Shown: positions 45,669 through 54,845, counted from the first letter of the stretch. The stretch: DNA of 64,000 nucleotides from Dyella lipolytica (GCF_030160075.1 NZ_BSNQ01000003.1:1962383-2026382), one strand, 5' to 3'. Made by a program: numbers and translations. The notes: generated by a model not told the origin, from the letters alone.

Positions 45669-47183
45669 TTATTCGACAAGAACGGGAATCTTGCCAATCC
45701 GCGCCTGCCATTCGCGCGGCCCGGTCTTGTGCACCGAGGTGCCCGCGGAATCGACCGCTACGGTCACCGGCATATCGTTCACCTCAAACTCGTAGATCGC
45801 CTCCATGCCGAGGTCCGCGAAGCCGACTACGCGAGAGGCCTTGATCGCCTTGGAAACGAGATACGCCGCGCCACCCACGGCCATCAGGTACACCGACTGG
45901 TGTTTCTTGATGGCCTCGATCGCAGCCGGTCCACGCTCGGCCTTGCCGACCATGCCCAGCAGGCCGGTCTGCGCCAGCACCTGCTCGGTGAACTTGTCCA
46001 TGCGAGTGGCGGTGGTGGGGCCGGCCGGGCCGACCACTTCGTCGCGCACCGGATCGACCGGACCGACGTAGTAGATGAAGCGGCCGTTGAAGTCCACTGG
46101 TAGCTTCTCGCCCTTGTTCAACATGTCGACCATGCGCTTGTGCGCGGCGTCGCGACCGGTGAGCAGCTTGCCATTGAGCAAAAGCACTTCGCCGGGTTTC
46201 CAGCTGGCGACGTCTTCGCGCGTCACCGTATCGAGGTTCACGCGACGGCCTTTGGAGGCGTCATAGGTGAGCTTGGGCCAGTCTTCCAGCGACGGCGGGT
46301 CGAGCATCACCGGGCCGGAACCATCCAGCGTGAAGTGTGCATGGCGGGTCGCGGCGCAGTTCGGGATCAAAGCGACCGGCAGGTTGGCGGCGTGCGTCGG
46401 GTAATCCTTCACCTTGATGTCGAGCACCGTGGTGAGACCGCCCAGACCTTGCGCGCCGATGCCGAGCGCGTTGACCTTCTCGTACAGCTCGACGCGCAAT
46501 TCCTCGGCACGATTTTTTGGGCCGCGCGCGATCAGGTCCTGAATATCGATCGGCTCCATCAGCGCCTCTTTCGCCAACAGCATCGCCTTCTCGGCGGTGC
46601 CACCGATGCCGATGCCCAGCATGCCCGGCGGACACCAGCCGGCGCCCATCGTCGGCACGGTCTTGAGCACCCAGTCGACGATGGAGTCGGACGGGTTGAG
46701 CATCACGAACTTGGATTTGGCTTCGGAACCGCCGCCCTTGGCCGCCACGATCACATCCACGGTGTCGCCCGGCACGATCGACACATTGATCACCGCTGGG
46801 GTGTTGTCTTTGGTGTTGCTGCGTTTGCCGGCAGGATCGGCCAGCACGCTGGCGCGCAGCTTGTTGTCCGGGTCGTTATAGGCGCGACGCACGCCTTCAT
46901 TGACCATGTCCTCGAGCGACATCGTGGCGTCCCAACGCACGTTCATGCCGACCTTGAGGAAGACGGTGACGATGCCGGTGTCCTGGCACAGCGGACGATG
47001 TCCTTCGGCGGCCATGCGCGAGTTGATCAGGATCTGCGCCATCGCGTCTTTGGCGGCCGGCGACTCCTCGCGCTCATAAGCGGCGGCGAGATTGGTGATG
47101 TAGTCGACCGGGTGGTAGTAGCTGATGTATTGCAGTGCGTCGGCGACGGACTGGATCAGATCGTCTTGCTTGATGGTGGTCAT
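45669..47183 (-). CDS. Fumarate hydratase class I (4Fe-4S)
   Basis: A 504-residue, oxygen-sensitive iron-sulphur fumarase that interconverts fumarate and malate in the citric acid cycle. The class I signature is clear: N-terminal LCQDTGIVTVFLKVG (cluster Cys), GAGWCPPGMLGIGIGG, and the C-terminal beta-domain with LLLNGKLLTGRDAAHKR, FIYYVGPVDP, GPAGPTTATRMD and KHQSVYLMAVGGAAYL. Both alpha and beta domains are fused in one chain, as in enterobacterial FumA/FumB. It stands alone, with an inverted repeat 50-73 bases upstream. Confidence 0.96.
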   Translation of the reverse strand: MTTIKQDDLIQSVADALQYISYYHPVDYITNLAAAYEREESPAAKDAMAQILINSRMAAEGHRPLCQDTGIVTVFLKVGMNVRWDATMSLEDMVNEGVRRAYNDPDNKLRASVLADPAGKRSNTKDNTPAVINVSIVPGDTVDVIVAAKGGGSEAKSKFVMLNPSDSIVDWVLKTVPTMGAGWCPPGMLGIGIGGTAEKAMLLAKEALMEPIDIQDLIARGPKNRAEELRVELYEKVNALGIGAQGLGGLTTVLDIKVKDYPTHAANLPVALIPNCAATRHAHFTLDGSGPVMLDPPSLEDWPKLTYDASKGRRVNLDTVTREDVASWKPGEVLLLNGKLLTGRDAAHKRMVDMLNKGEKLPVDFNGRFIYYVGPVDPVRDEVVGPAGPTTATRMDKFTEQVLAQTGLLGMVGKAERGPAAIEAIKKHQSVYLMAVGGAAYLVSKAIKASRVVGFADLGMEAIYEFEVNDMPVTVAVDSAGTSVHKTGPREWQARIGKIPVLVE

Positions 47184-47232
47184 GGCGGTTGCTTCGACTG
47201 GCTAAGGGAGCCCGACAAGCCTTGCACTCGCT

Positions 47233-47256
47233 GGGCACAACCGCCCTATTGTGCCC
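47233..47256. promoter_or_regulatory. Inverted repeat upstream of fumarase
   Basis: gggcacaa (47233-47240) and ttgtgccc (47249-47256) are perfect 8-mers with an 8-base loop, 50 bases before the fumarase ATG. It may be an operator or a leader hairpin. Confidence 0.35.
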
Positions 47257-47273
47257 CAATCGGGCCCGCGCAT

Positions 47274-47301
47274 AAAAAAGCGGCCGCACCAGGCAGCCGC
47301 T
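47274..47301 (-). terminator. Intrinsic terminator of a lost minus-strand gene
   Basis: On the minus strand, agcggctgc and gcggccgct (47293-47301 and 47279-47287, one G-U pair) with a 5-base loop precede TTTTTT (47274-47279). No intact minus-strand gene lies to its right, only the relic at 47324-47365. Confidence 0.75.
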
Positions 47302-47323
47302 GATGAATGCCTAACCTGCTGGA

Positions 47324-47365
47324 TTAGAAGCGGTATTTGCCCTGCAGAATCGCTCTCGATCGCTG
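47324..47365 (-). pseudogene. 3' relic of an outer-membrane protein gene
   Basis: Thirteen codons ending in ...AILQGKYRF and TAA, 23 bases before a good minus-strand terminator. Barrel proteins such as TonB-dependent receptors commonly end with K/R-Y-R/K-F. The frame is closed by TGA just upstream (47366-47368) and no longer homologous-looking frame was found, so the rest of the gene appears deleted. The remaining gap to 47626 shows no gene. Confidence 0.4.
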
Positions 47366-47626
47366 TCAAAACTGACGACGCCACGGTTCGATTAGTCGCA
47401 TTCGGCTGAGCGATATGCCCGGCCAGCACTTCCAGTCCGTTGTACCGCCGCTATAGGCTTCGGTGGCGGCGCAACGCCAGTCGTCAGGGGAGACGGACGA
47501 CGTCGCGGGGAAAATCCGACTTCAGCTAAACACCCAACGGTACGGCCGCTGGGGCAAGGGCTTATGTATGTCGTCGCCCATGCCTTCTGCGTAAGCCGAG
47601 TCGTTGTGCTTATCAGGAGGAACACC

Positions 47627-49555
47627 ATGTTTGCGAAGCTGCACCGCAAGTCGCTTTCGTTGTCACTTGGCTTACTGCTGACCGGCCTGAGCGCCGGCGC
47701 ATGGGCCGCCAATGCCGTCCCTGCTGTCGATGCCGGCGTCGCTTCGGCCAACCAGACTGTGCAGGTCACACTGGTGCTGAAGTTGCGCAACCAGGCCGCA
47801 CTGGAGGATTACATCAAGCAGACCGTAACGCCTGGCAGTCCGAACTATCAGCAATTTCTGACGACGAGTCAGTTCGCGGCGCAGTACGGCGCTACCGCTG
47901 ACGCCATCGCTCGCGTGCAGTCTTTCCTGCAGCAGCAGGGACTAAGCAGCCAAGTGCTGCCCAGCCATCTGGCGATCCGCACCAGCGGCACGCTGAGCCA
48001 GTTCGGCAGGCTGTTTCAGACCTCGGTCCATGACTATGTGTCGCGCCAGGACGGACACCATTTCCACAAGCCGGCATCGTCACTGCAGATACCCTCGGCG
48101 ATCGCCGACGTGGTGGCCGCCGCCAGCGGCTTGAGCAGCGAACGTGCCTATCGTCCGCACCATGTTTCAGCGTCGGCGTTCACCGCGCTCAGCAGCCAGA
48201 GTCCGAAGGTGAGCGCGCTAAGCGCCACTTCCGACGGCTCCAGCGGCAACCCCACGGCATCGGGCGTACCCGGTCAGTACACGGTGGGTGACGTTGCCAA
48301 TTTCTACAACATCAATCCACTCTACAAGCGCGGCGTCGTCGGCAAAGGCTCGACGATTGCCATCGTCACGCTGTCGAACTTCTATCCCAGCGACGCCACC
48401 GCGTATTGGTCGGATATCGGCTTGGCGACCAAGCCCAACCGCATCACGCAGGTGCATGTGGATGGCGGCGGTGCGATCGATGGCGGCAGCGGCGAGACGT
48501 CGATCGACGTGGAGCAGTCCGGCGGCGTGGCACCTTACGCCAACATCATCGTGTATGACGCGCCCAATGCAGGGAATGGCTATGTCGACGCCTTTGCGCA
48601 AGCCGTGTCGGACAACATTGCTGACAGCATTTCCACCAGCTGGGGTCTGCCTGAAATCTTCAACTTCGCGGCACTGAATGTAGCGGGTGCCAGTAACACC
48701 GACACCTCCGATGCCGGCGATCTGCGCGCCTTCCACGAAATCTTCCTGGAAGCGGCAGTGCAGGGTCAGTCATTGTTTGCCGCTAGCGGCGATTCCGGTG
48801 CGTACGACACGGTGCGCGACCTCGGTGCCGGCACTGCGGTGGGCGATTACACCGCACCGCTTACTGTCGACTCGCCGGCTTCCGATCCGTACATCACGGC
48901 TGCCGGCGGCACGACCACGCCCTACAGCTACGCGTTCGGCACCGGTCCGACCGAATCCATTTCGCGAGAAAGCGTATGGGGCTGGGATTACATCCAGAAC
49001 TATTTCGATACCTACATCGGCCCGAATGTCATCAATCTGTTCTCATCCGGTGGCGGTGGCGGCGTGAGCGTGTATTGGCACAAACCGTTCTATCAAGTGT
49101 TCACTGATGGTATCCGCCGCAGCGAGTCGCACCAGTCGTTGGTCTACAACGATCCCAGTGCGGGACCGACCACGCTGCTGCAGCTGCCCAGTCGCTTTAC
49201 GGGCCGCAATGTACCGGATGTGTCGTTGAATGCGGATCCGGAAACGGGCTACATCTTCGTCTCCACGTTCGACGGCGGATTGCTCGCTGGCGAAGGTGGC
49301 ACCAGCTTCGTGGCACCGCAGCTCAACGGCGTCACCGCGCTGCTGCGTCAAAGCACGGGACATCGCATCGGTTTGTGGAATCCGCAAATCTACGCGATCC
49401 AGAATATTTTCGGCTATGGCCGCTTCTCGGCCTTCAACAGCGTCCGCGCCGGTGACAACTGGTTCTATTACGGTGCACCGCGTTACAACCAGGGTGCCGG
49501 CATCGGTTCGCTGAATGTCGCCAACCTGGATGCATTCCTGCGCGCCGGGTTCTGA
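47627..49555 (+). CDS. S53 family serine-carboxyl peptidase (sedolisin/xanthomonalisin-like)
   Basis: About 642 residues. A signal peptide (SLGLLLTGLSAGAWAANA) is followed by a pro-kumamolisin activation domain (about 25-175, VTLVLKLRNQAALEDYIKQ, GSPNYQQFLTTSQFAAQYG) and an S53 catalytic domain. Catalytic Glu and Asp are in SGETSIDVEQS (about 288/292), the oxyanion Asp in ASGDSGAY (about 387) and the nucleophile Ser in EGGTSFVAPQ (about 558). It should be secreted and self-activated at acid pH. A perfect ribosome site, aggagg at 47615-47620, fixes the start. A strong terminator follows. Confidence 0.93.
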   Translation: MFAKLHRKSLSLSLGLLLTGLSAGAWAANAVPAVDAGVASANQTVQVTLVLKLRNQAALEDYIKQTVTPGSPNYQQFLTTSQFAAQYGATADAIARVQSFLQQQGLSSQVLPSHLAIRTSGTLSQFGRLFQTSVHDYVSRQDGHHFHKPASSLQIPSAIADVVAAASGLSSERAYRPHHVSASAFTALSSQSPKVSALSATSDGSSGNPTASGVPGQYTVGDVANFYNINPLYKRGVVGKGSTIAIVTLSNFYPSDATAYWSDIGLATKPNRITQVHVDGGGAIDGGSGETSIDVEQSGGVAPYANIIVYDAPNAGNGYVDAFAQAVSDNIADSISTSWGLPEIFNFAALNVAGASNTDTSDAGDLRAFHEIFLEAAVQGQSLFAASGDSGAYDTVRDLGAGTAVGDYTAPLTVDSPASDPYITAAGGTTTPYSYAFGTGPTESISRESVWGWDYIQNYFDTYIGPNVINLFSSGGGGGVSVYWHKPFYQVFTDGIRRSESHQSLVYNDPSAGPTTLLQLPSRFTGRNVPDVSLNADPETGYIFVSTFDGGLLAGEGGTSFVAPQLNGVTALLRQSTGHRIGLWNPQIYAIQNIFGYGRFSAFNSVRAGDNWFYYGAPRYNQGAGIGSLNVANLDAFLRAGF

Positions 49556-49570
49556 GTCAAGCTCGATCCG

Positions 49571-49613
49571 GAAACGGGCCCGCATGCATGGCATGCGGGC
49601 CCGTTTCTTTTTT
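49571..49613 (+). terminator. Strong intrinsic terminator after the S53 peptidase gene
   Basis: A perfect 17-bp stem (49571-49587 with 49591-49607), 3-base loop and six T residues, 15 bases after the stop. Confidence 0.96.
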
Positions 49614-49665
49614 GCGAACGAATCGCGAGCGGCTACGATGCATGGGTCTCGACACAGGTATCGTC

Positions 49666-50544
49666 ATGCCAACCAAACGTCGCTTCATGCAGCTCGACGT
49701 GTTTTCCCACCAGCCGCTGCTTGGCAATCCGCTGGCTGTCGTCATCGATGGCGATGGCCTCGATGACGCCACGATGCGATCGTTCGCACGCTGGACGAAT
49801 CTCTCCGAAACAACGTTTCTATTGTCGCCGACCTCGCCTGATGCGGATTACCGCGTGCGGATCTTCACGCCGCGCCAGGAATTGCCGTTTGCCGGACATC
49901 CCAGCGTCGGCAGCGCCTATGCCGCGATTGAAGCCGGCCTTATCGCAAGAGGAAAAAGCGCGTTGCTGCAAGAATGCGCAGCTGGCTTGCTGCCGATACG
50001 CGTAAACGGCGAAGACCCCCAACGCAGCATCCACGTACAAGCGCCGCACGCACGGGTGCATCGTATCGACGCCCATCTGCATCAAATCTTAGACAACGCA
50101 TTGCAGGGTCATCTGAAAGATGAACAAGTGCGCATGGTCGACAACGGCCCACACTGGCTGATCTGCAATCTGCGCGAGGCATCGCTGGTGCGCGAACTGC
50201 AACCCGATCTACCGGCCATCGCTGCCTTGTGCAAACAGCATGGCGCCATCGGGGTGAGCGTATTCGGTCGAGAACACAGCCAGAATGCTGCGATGGCCGT
50301 CCGGGCATTCTGTCCTGCGGATGACATTCCGGAAGACCCGGTTACCGGGAGCGCCAACGCCGCCATCATGGCCTTCCTCGTCGAACAGGGCGAACAGGCA
50401 TACGGCCCACGCTACCGCGCCAGCCAGGGACGCGAGCTGGGACGCGATGGCTACGTGGATGTCGCACGCGATCCTGCCAACGGTGCGATCACCATCGGTG
50501 GGCACTGCGCCATCACGATCCGTGGCGAGCTCGACCTGGGCTAA
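49666..50544 (+). CDS. PhzF family protein (phenazine biosynthesis-like isomerase fold)
   Basis: A 292-residue two-domain PhzF-fold protein. Family motifs are LDVFSHQPLLGNPLAVV at the N-terminus, NLSETTFLL with the conserved catalytic Glu, FTPRQELPFAGHPSVGSAYA and, in the second half, DDIPEDPVTGSANAAIMAFL. Family members isomerise or epimerise small ring or amino-acid substrates; no phenazine genes are nearby, so this one is unlikely to be part of that pathway. ATG 49666 (MPTKRRFMQLD) is chosen with acaggt upstream; ATG 49642 is an alternative and the frame also runs back into the terminator. Confidence 0.88.
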   Translation: MPTKRRFMQLDVFSHQPLLGNPLAVVIDGDGLDDATMRSFARWTNLSETTFLLSPTSPDADYRVRIFTPRQELPFAGHPSVGSAYAAIEAGLIARGKSALLQECAAGLLPIRVNGEDPQRSIHVQAPHARVHRIDAHLHQILDNALQGHLKDEQVRMVDNGPHWLICNLREASLVRELQPDLPAIAALCKQHGAIGVSVFGREHSQNAAMAVRAFCPADDIPEDPVTGSANAAIMAFLVEQGEQAYGPRYRASQGRELGRDGYVDVARDPANGAITIGGHCAITIRGELDLG

Positions 50545-50656
50545 CAGTCCCGCCGCAAACGGCAGTGGCCGTAGTATTCGTCGTATTTACCGTCATGCAG
50601 CTTGCCGTATTGCGATGCGATTGCCATGCTCTGGGTTTCCTACTCAGGGGCACACC

Positions 50657-51976
50657 ATGACGTCACCGGATTCCGGCTACCAGCGCAGCCTTCGCCTGCG
50701 GGATGCAGCGTTGGTCGTGATCGGCGGCATCATCGGCGGCGGCATCTTCTTGAACCCATTCATCGTTGCGCAACGCACCGAGTCCGGACTCGCGTTGCTG
50801 CTGATGTGGATCGGCGCAGGCGTTCTGACGCTGATCGGCGCGCTCTGCTATGCCGAACTGGGTGCGCGACGGCCGCACGCTGGCGGCAGCTATGTCTACT
50901 TGCGCGAAGCTTTCGGTCCGCTGGCCGGCTTTCTGTTCGGCTGGACGATGCTGCTGGTGATTTATTCCGGTTCTACGGCCGCAGTAGCGACCATCTTCGC
51001 CAAATATGCCGCATCGGTGTTCGGCCTCCCGATGACCACCGCCACCCCGCTGGCGGTCGGCGCGCTGGTACTGGTTGCCGGGATCAATCTGTTCGGGCTG
51101 AAGTTCGGCACGCAGATGCAAAATCTCTTCACGCTGTTGAAGCTGCTCGCCGTGGCGGTGCTGGTGGTATGCGGTCTATTTCTGGCCGGCGCCGGCAGCA
51201 CACCGATATTGGCCGAGGACCCGGCGCGAAGCGGCGTGGGTTTCTTGAGTGCCTCGCTGCCCGTGTTGTTCGCGTATTCCGGCTTCACCTATCTCAACAA
51301 CCTCGCCGGCGAAGTGCGTGAACCGCAACGCACCCTGCCCCGCGCACTGGCGCTGGGCATGGCCGGCGTGATCGTGGCGTATGCCCTGGTCAATGTCGCC
51401 TATCTTGCGGTGCTTGGCCATGCCGGTTTGGCGCTCAGCCAGACGCCGGCGGCGGATGTGATGGGCCGCGTGTTCGGCGCCACCGGCGCGAAGCTGATCG
51501 CCGTCGGCATCGCCATCTCCACCTTTGGCTTCTGCAACATCACGTTGGTGGCAGGCGCGCGCGTGCTGCAGGTGATGGGTGAGGATGGCCTGTTTTTCGC
51601 CAGTGTGGGGCGGCTGCATCCCCGCCACCACACGCCCAATCTTGCCCTGCTGCTGCTTACCGGCTGGTCGGTCGTGCTGGTGCTTTCAGGCACTTATGGG
51701 CAGTTGCTCGACTACGCCACCTTCGGCGACTGGCTCGCCTGTGCGGTCGGTGTCAGCACACTGTTCTGGTACCGCCGCCGGCAGCAGGCTGACGTGTCGT
51801 TCCGAGTGCCGGGTTATCCGCTGCTGCCGCTGATCTTTATCGCCACGATTGGGGTTGTGGTGGTGCAGAGTCTGCGCACCAGCCTGGTCAATACAGGCAT
51901 CGGTCTGGCCATCATGGCCGCTGGCGTCCCTGTCTACCTGATTTGGCGCCGCTTGTTCAGCCCAGCACGCTCCTAA
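50657..51976 (+). CDS. APC superfamily amino-acid permease
   Basis: A 439-residue transporter with about 12 hydrophobic helices. Helix 1 has the substrate-binding glycine motif GGIIGGGIFLNP, followed by CYAELGARRPHAGGSYVYLREAFGPLAGFL, the helix 2-3 pattern of the amino acid-polyamine-organocation group, and FAYSGFTYLNNLAGEVREPQRTLP in helix 6-loop. Substrate unknown. The start at ATG 50657 follows a caggggcac stretch; the open frame upstream overlaps phzF-like coding and is a shadow. Confidence 0.9.
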   Translation: MTSPDSGYQRSLRLRDAALVVIGGIIGGGIFLNPFIVAQRTESGLALLLMWIGAGVLTLIGALCYAELGARRPHAGGSYVYLREAFGPLAGFLFGWTMLLVIYSGSTAAVATIFAKYAASVFGLPMTTATPLAVGALVLVAGINLFGLKFGTQMQNLFTLLKLLAVAVLVVCGLFLAGAGSTPILAEDPARSGVGFLSASLPVLFAYSGFTYLNNLAGEVREPQRTLPRALALGMAGVIVAYALVNVAYLAVLGHAGLALSQTPAADVMGRVFGATGAKLIAVGIAISTFGFCNITLVAGARVLQVMGEDGLFFASVGRLHPRHHTPNLALLLLTGWSVVLVLSGTYGQLLDYATFGDWLACAVGVSTLFWYRRRQQADVSFRVPGYPLLPLIFIATIGVVVVQSLRTSLVNTGIGLAIMAAGVPVYLIWRRLFSPARS

Positions 51977-52028
51977 TTTCTTACGGCGATGCCACAATGC
52001 GCCGATAGATCTTGAGGAGAACGCATCG

Positions 52029-52565
52029 ATGGCGCAAAACCATGCCGCGCCGGCAACGAAAGGGGCCGATATCCCGCCGGTCGCGGTACGCGCCGGCATC
52101 GAGCTGCAGATCAACGGCGAGAATTACCGTCACACCGGCGATCCGCAGATGCCGTTGCTATGGTATTTGCGCGATGTGCTGCGGCTCGATGGCACCAAAT
52201 ACGGCGGCGAGCACGGTGAAGGCGGCGCGGACCTGGTGCTGGTGGACGGCAAAGCCACCTCGGCCATTGGCGTGACGATGGACAAGCTCAGCGGCAAGCA
52301 GGTCACGACCGTCGAAGGTCTGGTCACCGTCAAGGGTGAGCTGCACCCGCTGCAGCAGGCGTTTATCGATGAGGATGCAATCGGCTGCGGCTACTGCACA
52401 CCCGGCTGGCTGATCGCCTCGATGGATCTGCTGAACCGCCGCAAGGATCCCTCGGACAGCGACATCGACACCTTGCCCAACCTCTGCCGCTGCGGTTGCC
52501 AGACGCGTGTGCGCAGCGCCATCAAGCGCGCAGCGGCATCGATGAAGCAAGGGGCGAAAGCATGA
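52029..52565 (+). CDS. Small Fe-S subunit of a xanthine-oxidase-family hydroxylase, N-terminal cluster lost
   Basis: A 178-residue subunit like IorA (isoquinoline 1-oxidoreductase alpha). The C-terminal helical 2Fe-2S domain is intact: GCGYCTPG (about 119-126) and LCRCGC (about 152-157). The N-terminal ferredoxin-like domain keeps its fold pattern (LLWYLRDVLRLDGTKYG) but the loop that normally carries three cysteines, CGxxxCGAC, reads GGEHGEGGAD, and the fourth Cys (normally after the next strand) reads Ile/Ser. So this cluster cannot form in the standard way. SD gaggagaa precedes the ATG. Its stop overlaps the large-subunit start by ATGA. Confidence 0.88.
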   Translation: MAQNHAAPATKGADIPPVAVRAGIELQINGENYRHTGDPQMPLLWYLRDVLRLDGTKYGGEHGEGGADLVLVDGKATSAIGVTMDKLSGKQVTTVEGLVTVKGELHPLQQAFIDEDAIGCGYCTPGWLIASMDLLNRRKDPSDSDIDTLPNLCRCGCQTRVRSAIKRAAASMKQGAKA

Positions 52566-54814
52566 GCGGTACGGTACGGCTATCGCGTCGCCGCTTTCTG
52601 CAAGTGATGGCGGGCACGGCCGGCGCACTGATCGTGGGTGTGCGCATGGCGCGGGGCGCCGATGCACCGGTGCCGCTGGATATGCTCGGGGATACGCTGT
52701 ACGGCCTGGGCCCTTATATTCGCATCGACGCCGATGGCAGCGTGCTGATCGGTGCCCGCGATCCGGACACCGGCACCGGCGTCGCCACAGCGCTGCCGCG
52801 CATCCTTGCCGACGAACTGGATGCCGATTGGCAACATGTCAGAGTCGTGCAACTGGGCCTTGGCGTAGCCAACGGCAATGGCGAACCGCGCTGGATTTAC
52901 GGCCAGCAAGCGGGTGGCACCGGCAACTCCATGTCCAGGGCGTGGCGCGATTTGCGCGCTGCAGGCGCACTTGCGCGCTGGCTGCTGGTGCAGGCAGCAG
53001 CCCAGCAATTGGGTATACCCGCCGAGCGCCTGCGCACCGAAAAAGGGGTCGTGATATCTCCGGACGGCCGTCGCCTGCGTTACGGCGAGTTGGCGTCGGC
53101 GGCTACAAAAATCACGCCGCCGCAAAATCCTCCGGCTGTCAAAACACCCGATCGATATACGTTGATCGGACAACCCGCTGGCGATGTCGATGCACGCGGC
53201 ATCGTCACCGGCCAGACACCCTACTCGTTCGATCAGCACTTCGGCGACGCCGTGGTAGCTGTGCTCTCGCACTGCCCCTGGCCAGACGGTCAGCTCGCAG
53301 AGTTGGACCAAAGCGATGCACTGGCGATCAAGGGCGTACTCAAAGTCGTCGAACTGAAACCCGATCCGAAACTGCCGCCGGGCCAAACGGTGATCGCGCC
53401 AGCCGTGGCAGTGATCGCGGAAACCACCTGGCTCGCATTGCAAGGTCGGCGCGCACTGAAACTGAGTTGGAAGCCCGGCGCCAGCAACAGCGAAAGCACC
53501 GCCGCCCTGGAGCAACAGGCGACGTCGCTGCTCGACAGCGACAGCGCCCCCACCACACGCGTGCGCGACGACGGCGACACGGACAAAGCCGCCCACAAAG
53601 GCGCGCGCCGCGTAGACGCCACCTATTACCAGCCGTGGCTGGCGCACGCCACCAGCGAACCGATGAACTGCCTGGTGCGCCTGGACAAGAACAGCGCCAC
53701 GCTCTACGTGCCAACGCAGGCTCCGCAGCAGGCGTGGACGGTCGTGCAACGTTTGACCGGCCTGCTGCCCGATCAGATCGACATTCGCGTACCGCGCATC
53801 GGCGGCGGTTATGGGCGACGGTTGGATCACGACTATGTCGCCGAAGCGGTGTTGCTGGCGCAGGCCATCGACAAACCCTTGCACTTGTTCTGGACGCGCG
53901 ACGAAGACCTCGCCCACGATTACTACCGCTCCGGCTGCGTACACAAACTCAACGCCGTGATCGACCGCAAACGTCAGATCATTGCGTGGAACCAGCGTCT
54001 CGCCAGCGCGTCAGCGTTGACAGGCCGCGGTGTATCGAGCGATCGGCTGTGGACATCCGAAGTGGACGTCAACCAGCTACCGGCCGGATTCGTACCAAAC
54101 TATCGCAGCGACTGGTTCAGCCTTGCTTCGTCGACGCCGCGCGGACCGCATCGCGGCATGCCGCACATCACCAATGCATTTGCGGTCGACAGTTTCGTCG
54201 ATGAAATCGCTTTTGCGCTGAAGGAAGACCCGCTGCATACGCGTTTGCGCCTGATCGGCGAACCGCGATTGGTTCCACTGCAAGGCGGCGGCGCGATCGA
54301 CACCGCGCGTCTCGCCAACGTGCTGCAGCTGGTCGCCGACCGCATCAACTGGAAGGACTGGTTGCACACCGTCAATGGCCTGGGCATCGCCTGCTGGTAC
54401 ATGGACGGCGCTTATGTGGCGCACGCCGTCGAGGTATCCATGCGAGGCGAACAGCTCACCATCCAACGTGCGGTGTGCGCGGTGGACGTGGGTCGCGTGA
54501 TCAACCCGATGGGCCTGGAAGGCCAAGTGGCCGGTGCGACACTCGATGCGCTGTCCAACGCGCTCAATCTTGCCATCACCGTGAAAGACGGCCAGGTCCA
54601 GCAGAACAACTGGAAGGACTACCCACTCGCCAGCATGGCGCAACTGCCCAATACGGTCGAAGTGATCACCGTGCCTGGCGAAGGCGATCCGGCCGGCGCC
54701 AGTTTCCTGGCCATGCCTTCGGTTGCGCCTGCGCTGGCCAACGCGGTATTCCGCGTAAGTGCAGTGCGTGTGCGGCGATTGCCGCTGATGAAAGAGCTGT
54801 TGCGGTTGCTTTGA
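52562..54814 (+). CDS. Molybdopterin-binding large subunit, xanthine dehydrogenase family (IorB-like)
   Basis: About 750 residues. A twin-arginine signal (LSRRRFLQVMAGTAGALIVG) at the N-terminus indicates export of the folded cofactor enzyme to the periplasm. Molybdenum-hydroxylase motifs are ATSEPMNCLVRL, VPRIGGGYGRRLDHDYVAEA, TPRGPHRGMPHITNAF and VCAVDVGRVINPMGLEGQVAGA; the end region PGEGDPAGASFLAMPSVAPAL aligns with the catalytic Glu loop. It resembles isoquinoline 1-oxidoreductase beta or aldehyde dehydrogenases of this group; substrate unknown. It overlaps the small subunit gene by four bases; no medium FAD subunit is present. Confidence 0.9.
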   Translation: MSGTVRLSRRRFLQVMAGTAGALIVGVRMARGADAPVPLDMLGDTLYGLGPYIRIDADGSVLIGARDPDTGTGVATALPRILADELDADWQHVRVVQLGLGVANGNGEPRWIYGQQAGGTGNSMSRAWRDLRAAGALARWLLVQAAAQQLGIPAERLRTEKGVVISPDGRRLRYGELASAATKITPPQNPPAVKTPDRYTLIGQPAGDVDARGIVTGQTPYSFDQHFGDAVVAVLSHCPWPDGQLAELDQSDALAIKGVLKVVELKPDPKLPPGQTVIAPAVAVIAETTWLALQGRRALKLSWKPGASNSESTAALEQQATSLLDSDSAPTTRVRDDGDTDKAAHKGARRVDATYYQPWLAHATSEPMNCLVRLDKNSATLYVPTQAPQQAWTVVQRLTGLLPDQIDIRVPRIGGGYGRRLDHDYVAEAVLLAQAIDKPLHLFWTRDEDLAHDYYRSGCVHKLNAVIDRKRQIIAWNQRLASASALTGRGVSSDRLWTSEVDVNQLPAGFVPNYRSDWFSLASSTPRGPHRGMPHITNAFAVDSFVDEIAFALKEDPLHTRLRLIGEPRLVPLQGGGAIDTARLANVLQLVADRINWKDWLHTVNGLGIACWYMDGAYVAHAVEVSMRGEQLTIQRAVCAVDVGRVINPMGLEGQVAGATLDALSNALNLAITVKDGQVQQNNWKDYPLASMAQLPNTVEVITVPGEGDPAGASFLAMPSVAPALANAVFRVSAVRVRRLPLMKELLRLL

Positions 54815-54818
54815 ACGC

Positions 54819-54845
54819 ACTCCCTTTCCGCAGCGGAGAGGGAGT
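54819..54845 (+). terminator. Hairpin after the molybdenum hydroxylase operon
   Basis: actccct (54819-54825) with agggagt (54839-54845) and an inner tccg/cgga stem. It starts 4 bases after the stop, between convergent genes; no T-run. Confidence 0.55.

Noticed and set aside
45508-45711. 67-codon minus-strand frame after fumarase
   Set aside because: Runs across the split REP element and the end of fumarase; composition matches REP translation only.
46140-47303. 387-codon plus-strand frame opposite fumarase
   Set aside because: Shadow of a certain fumarase gene.
52580-53944. 454-codon minus-strand frame opposite the molybdenum hydroxylase
   Set aside because: Shadow; the plus-strand product has clear family motifs and a Tat signal.
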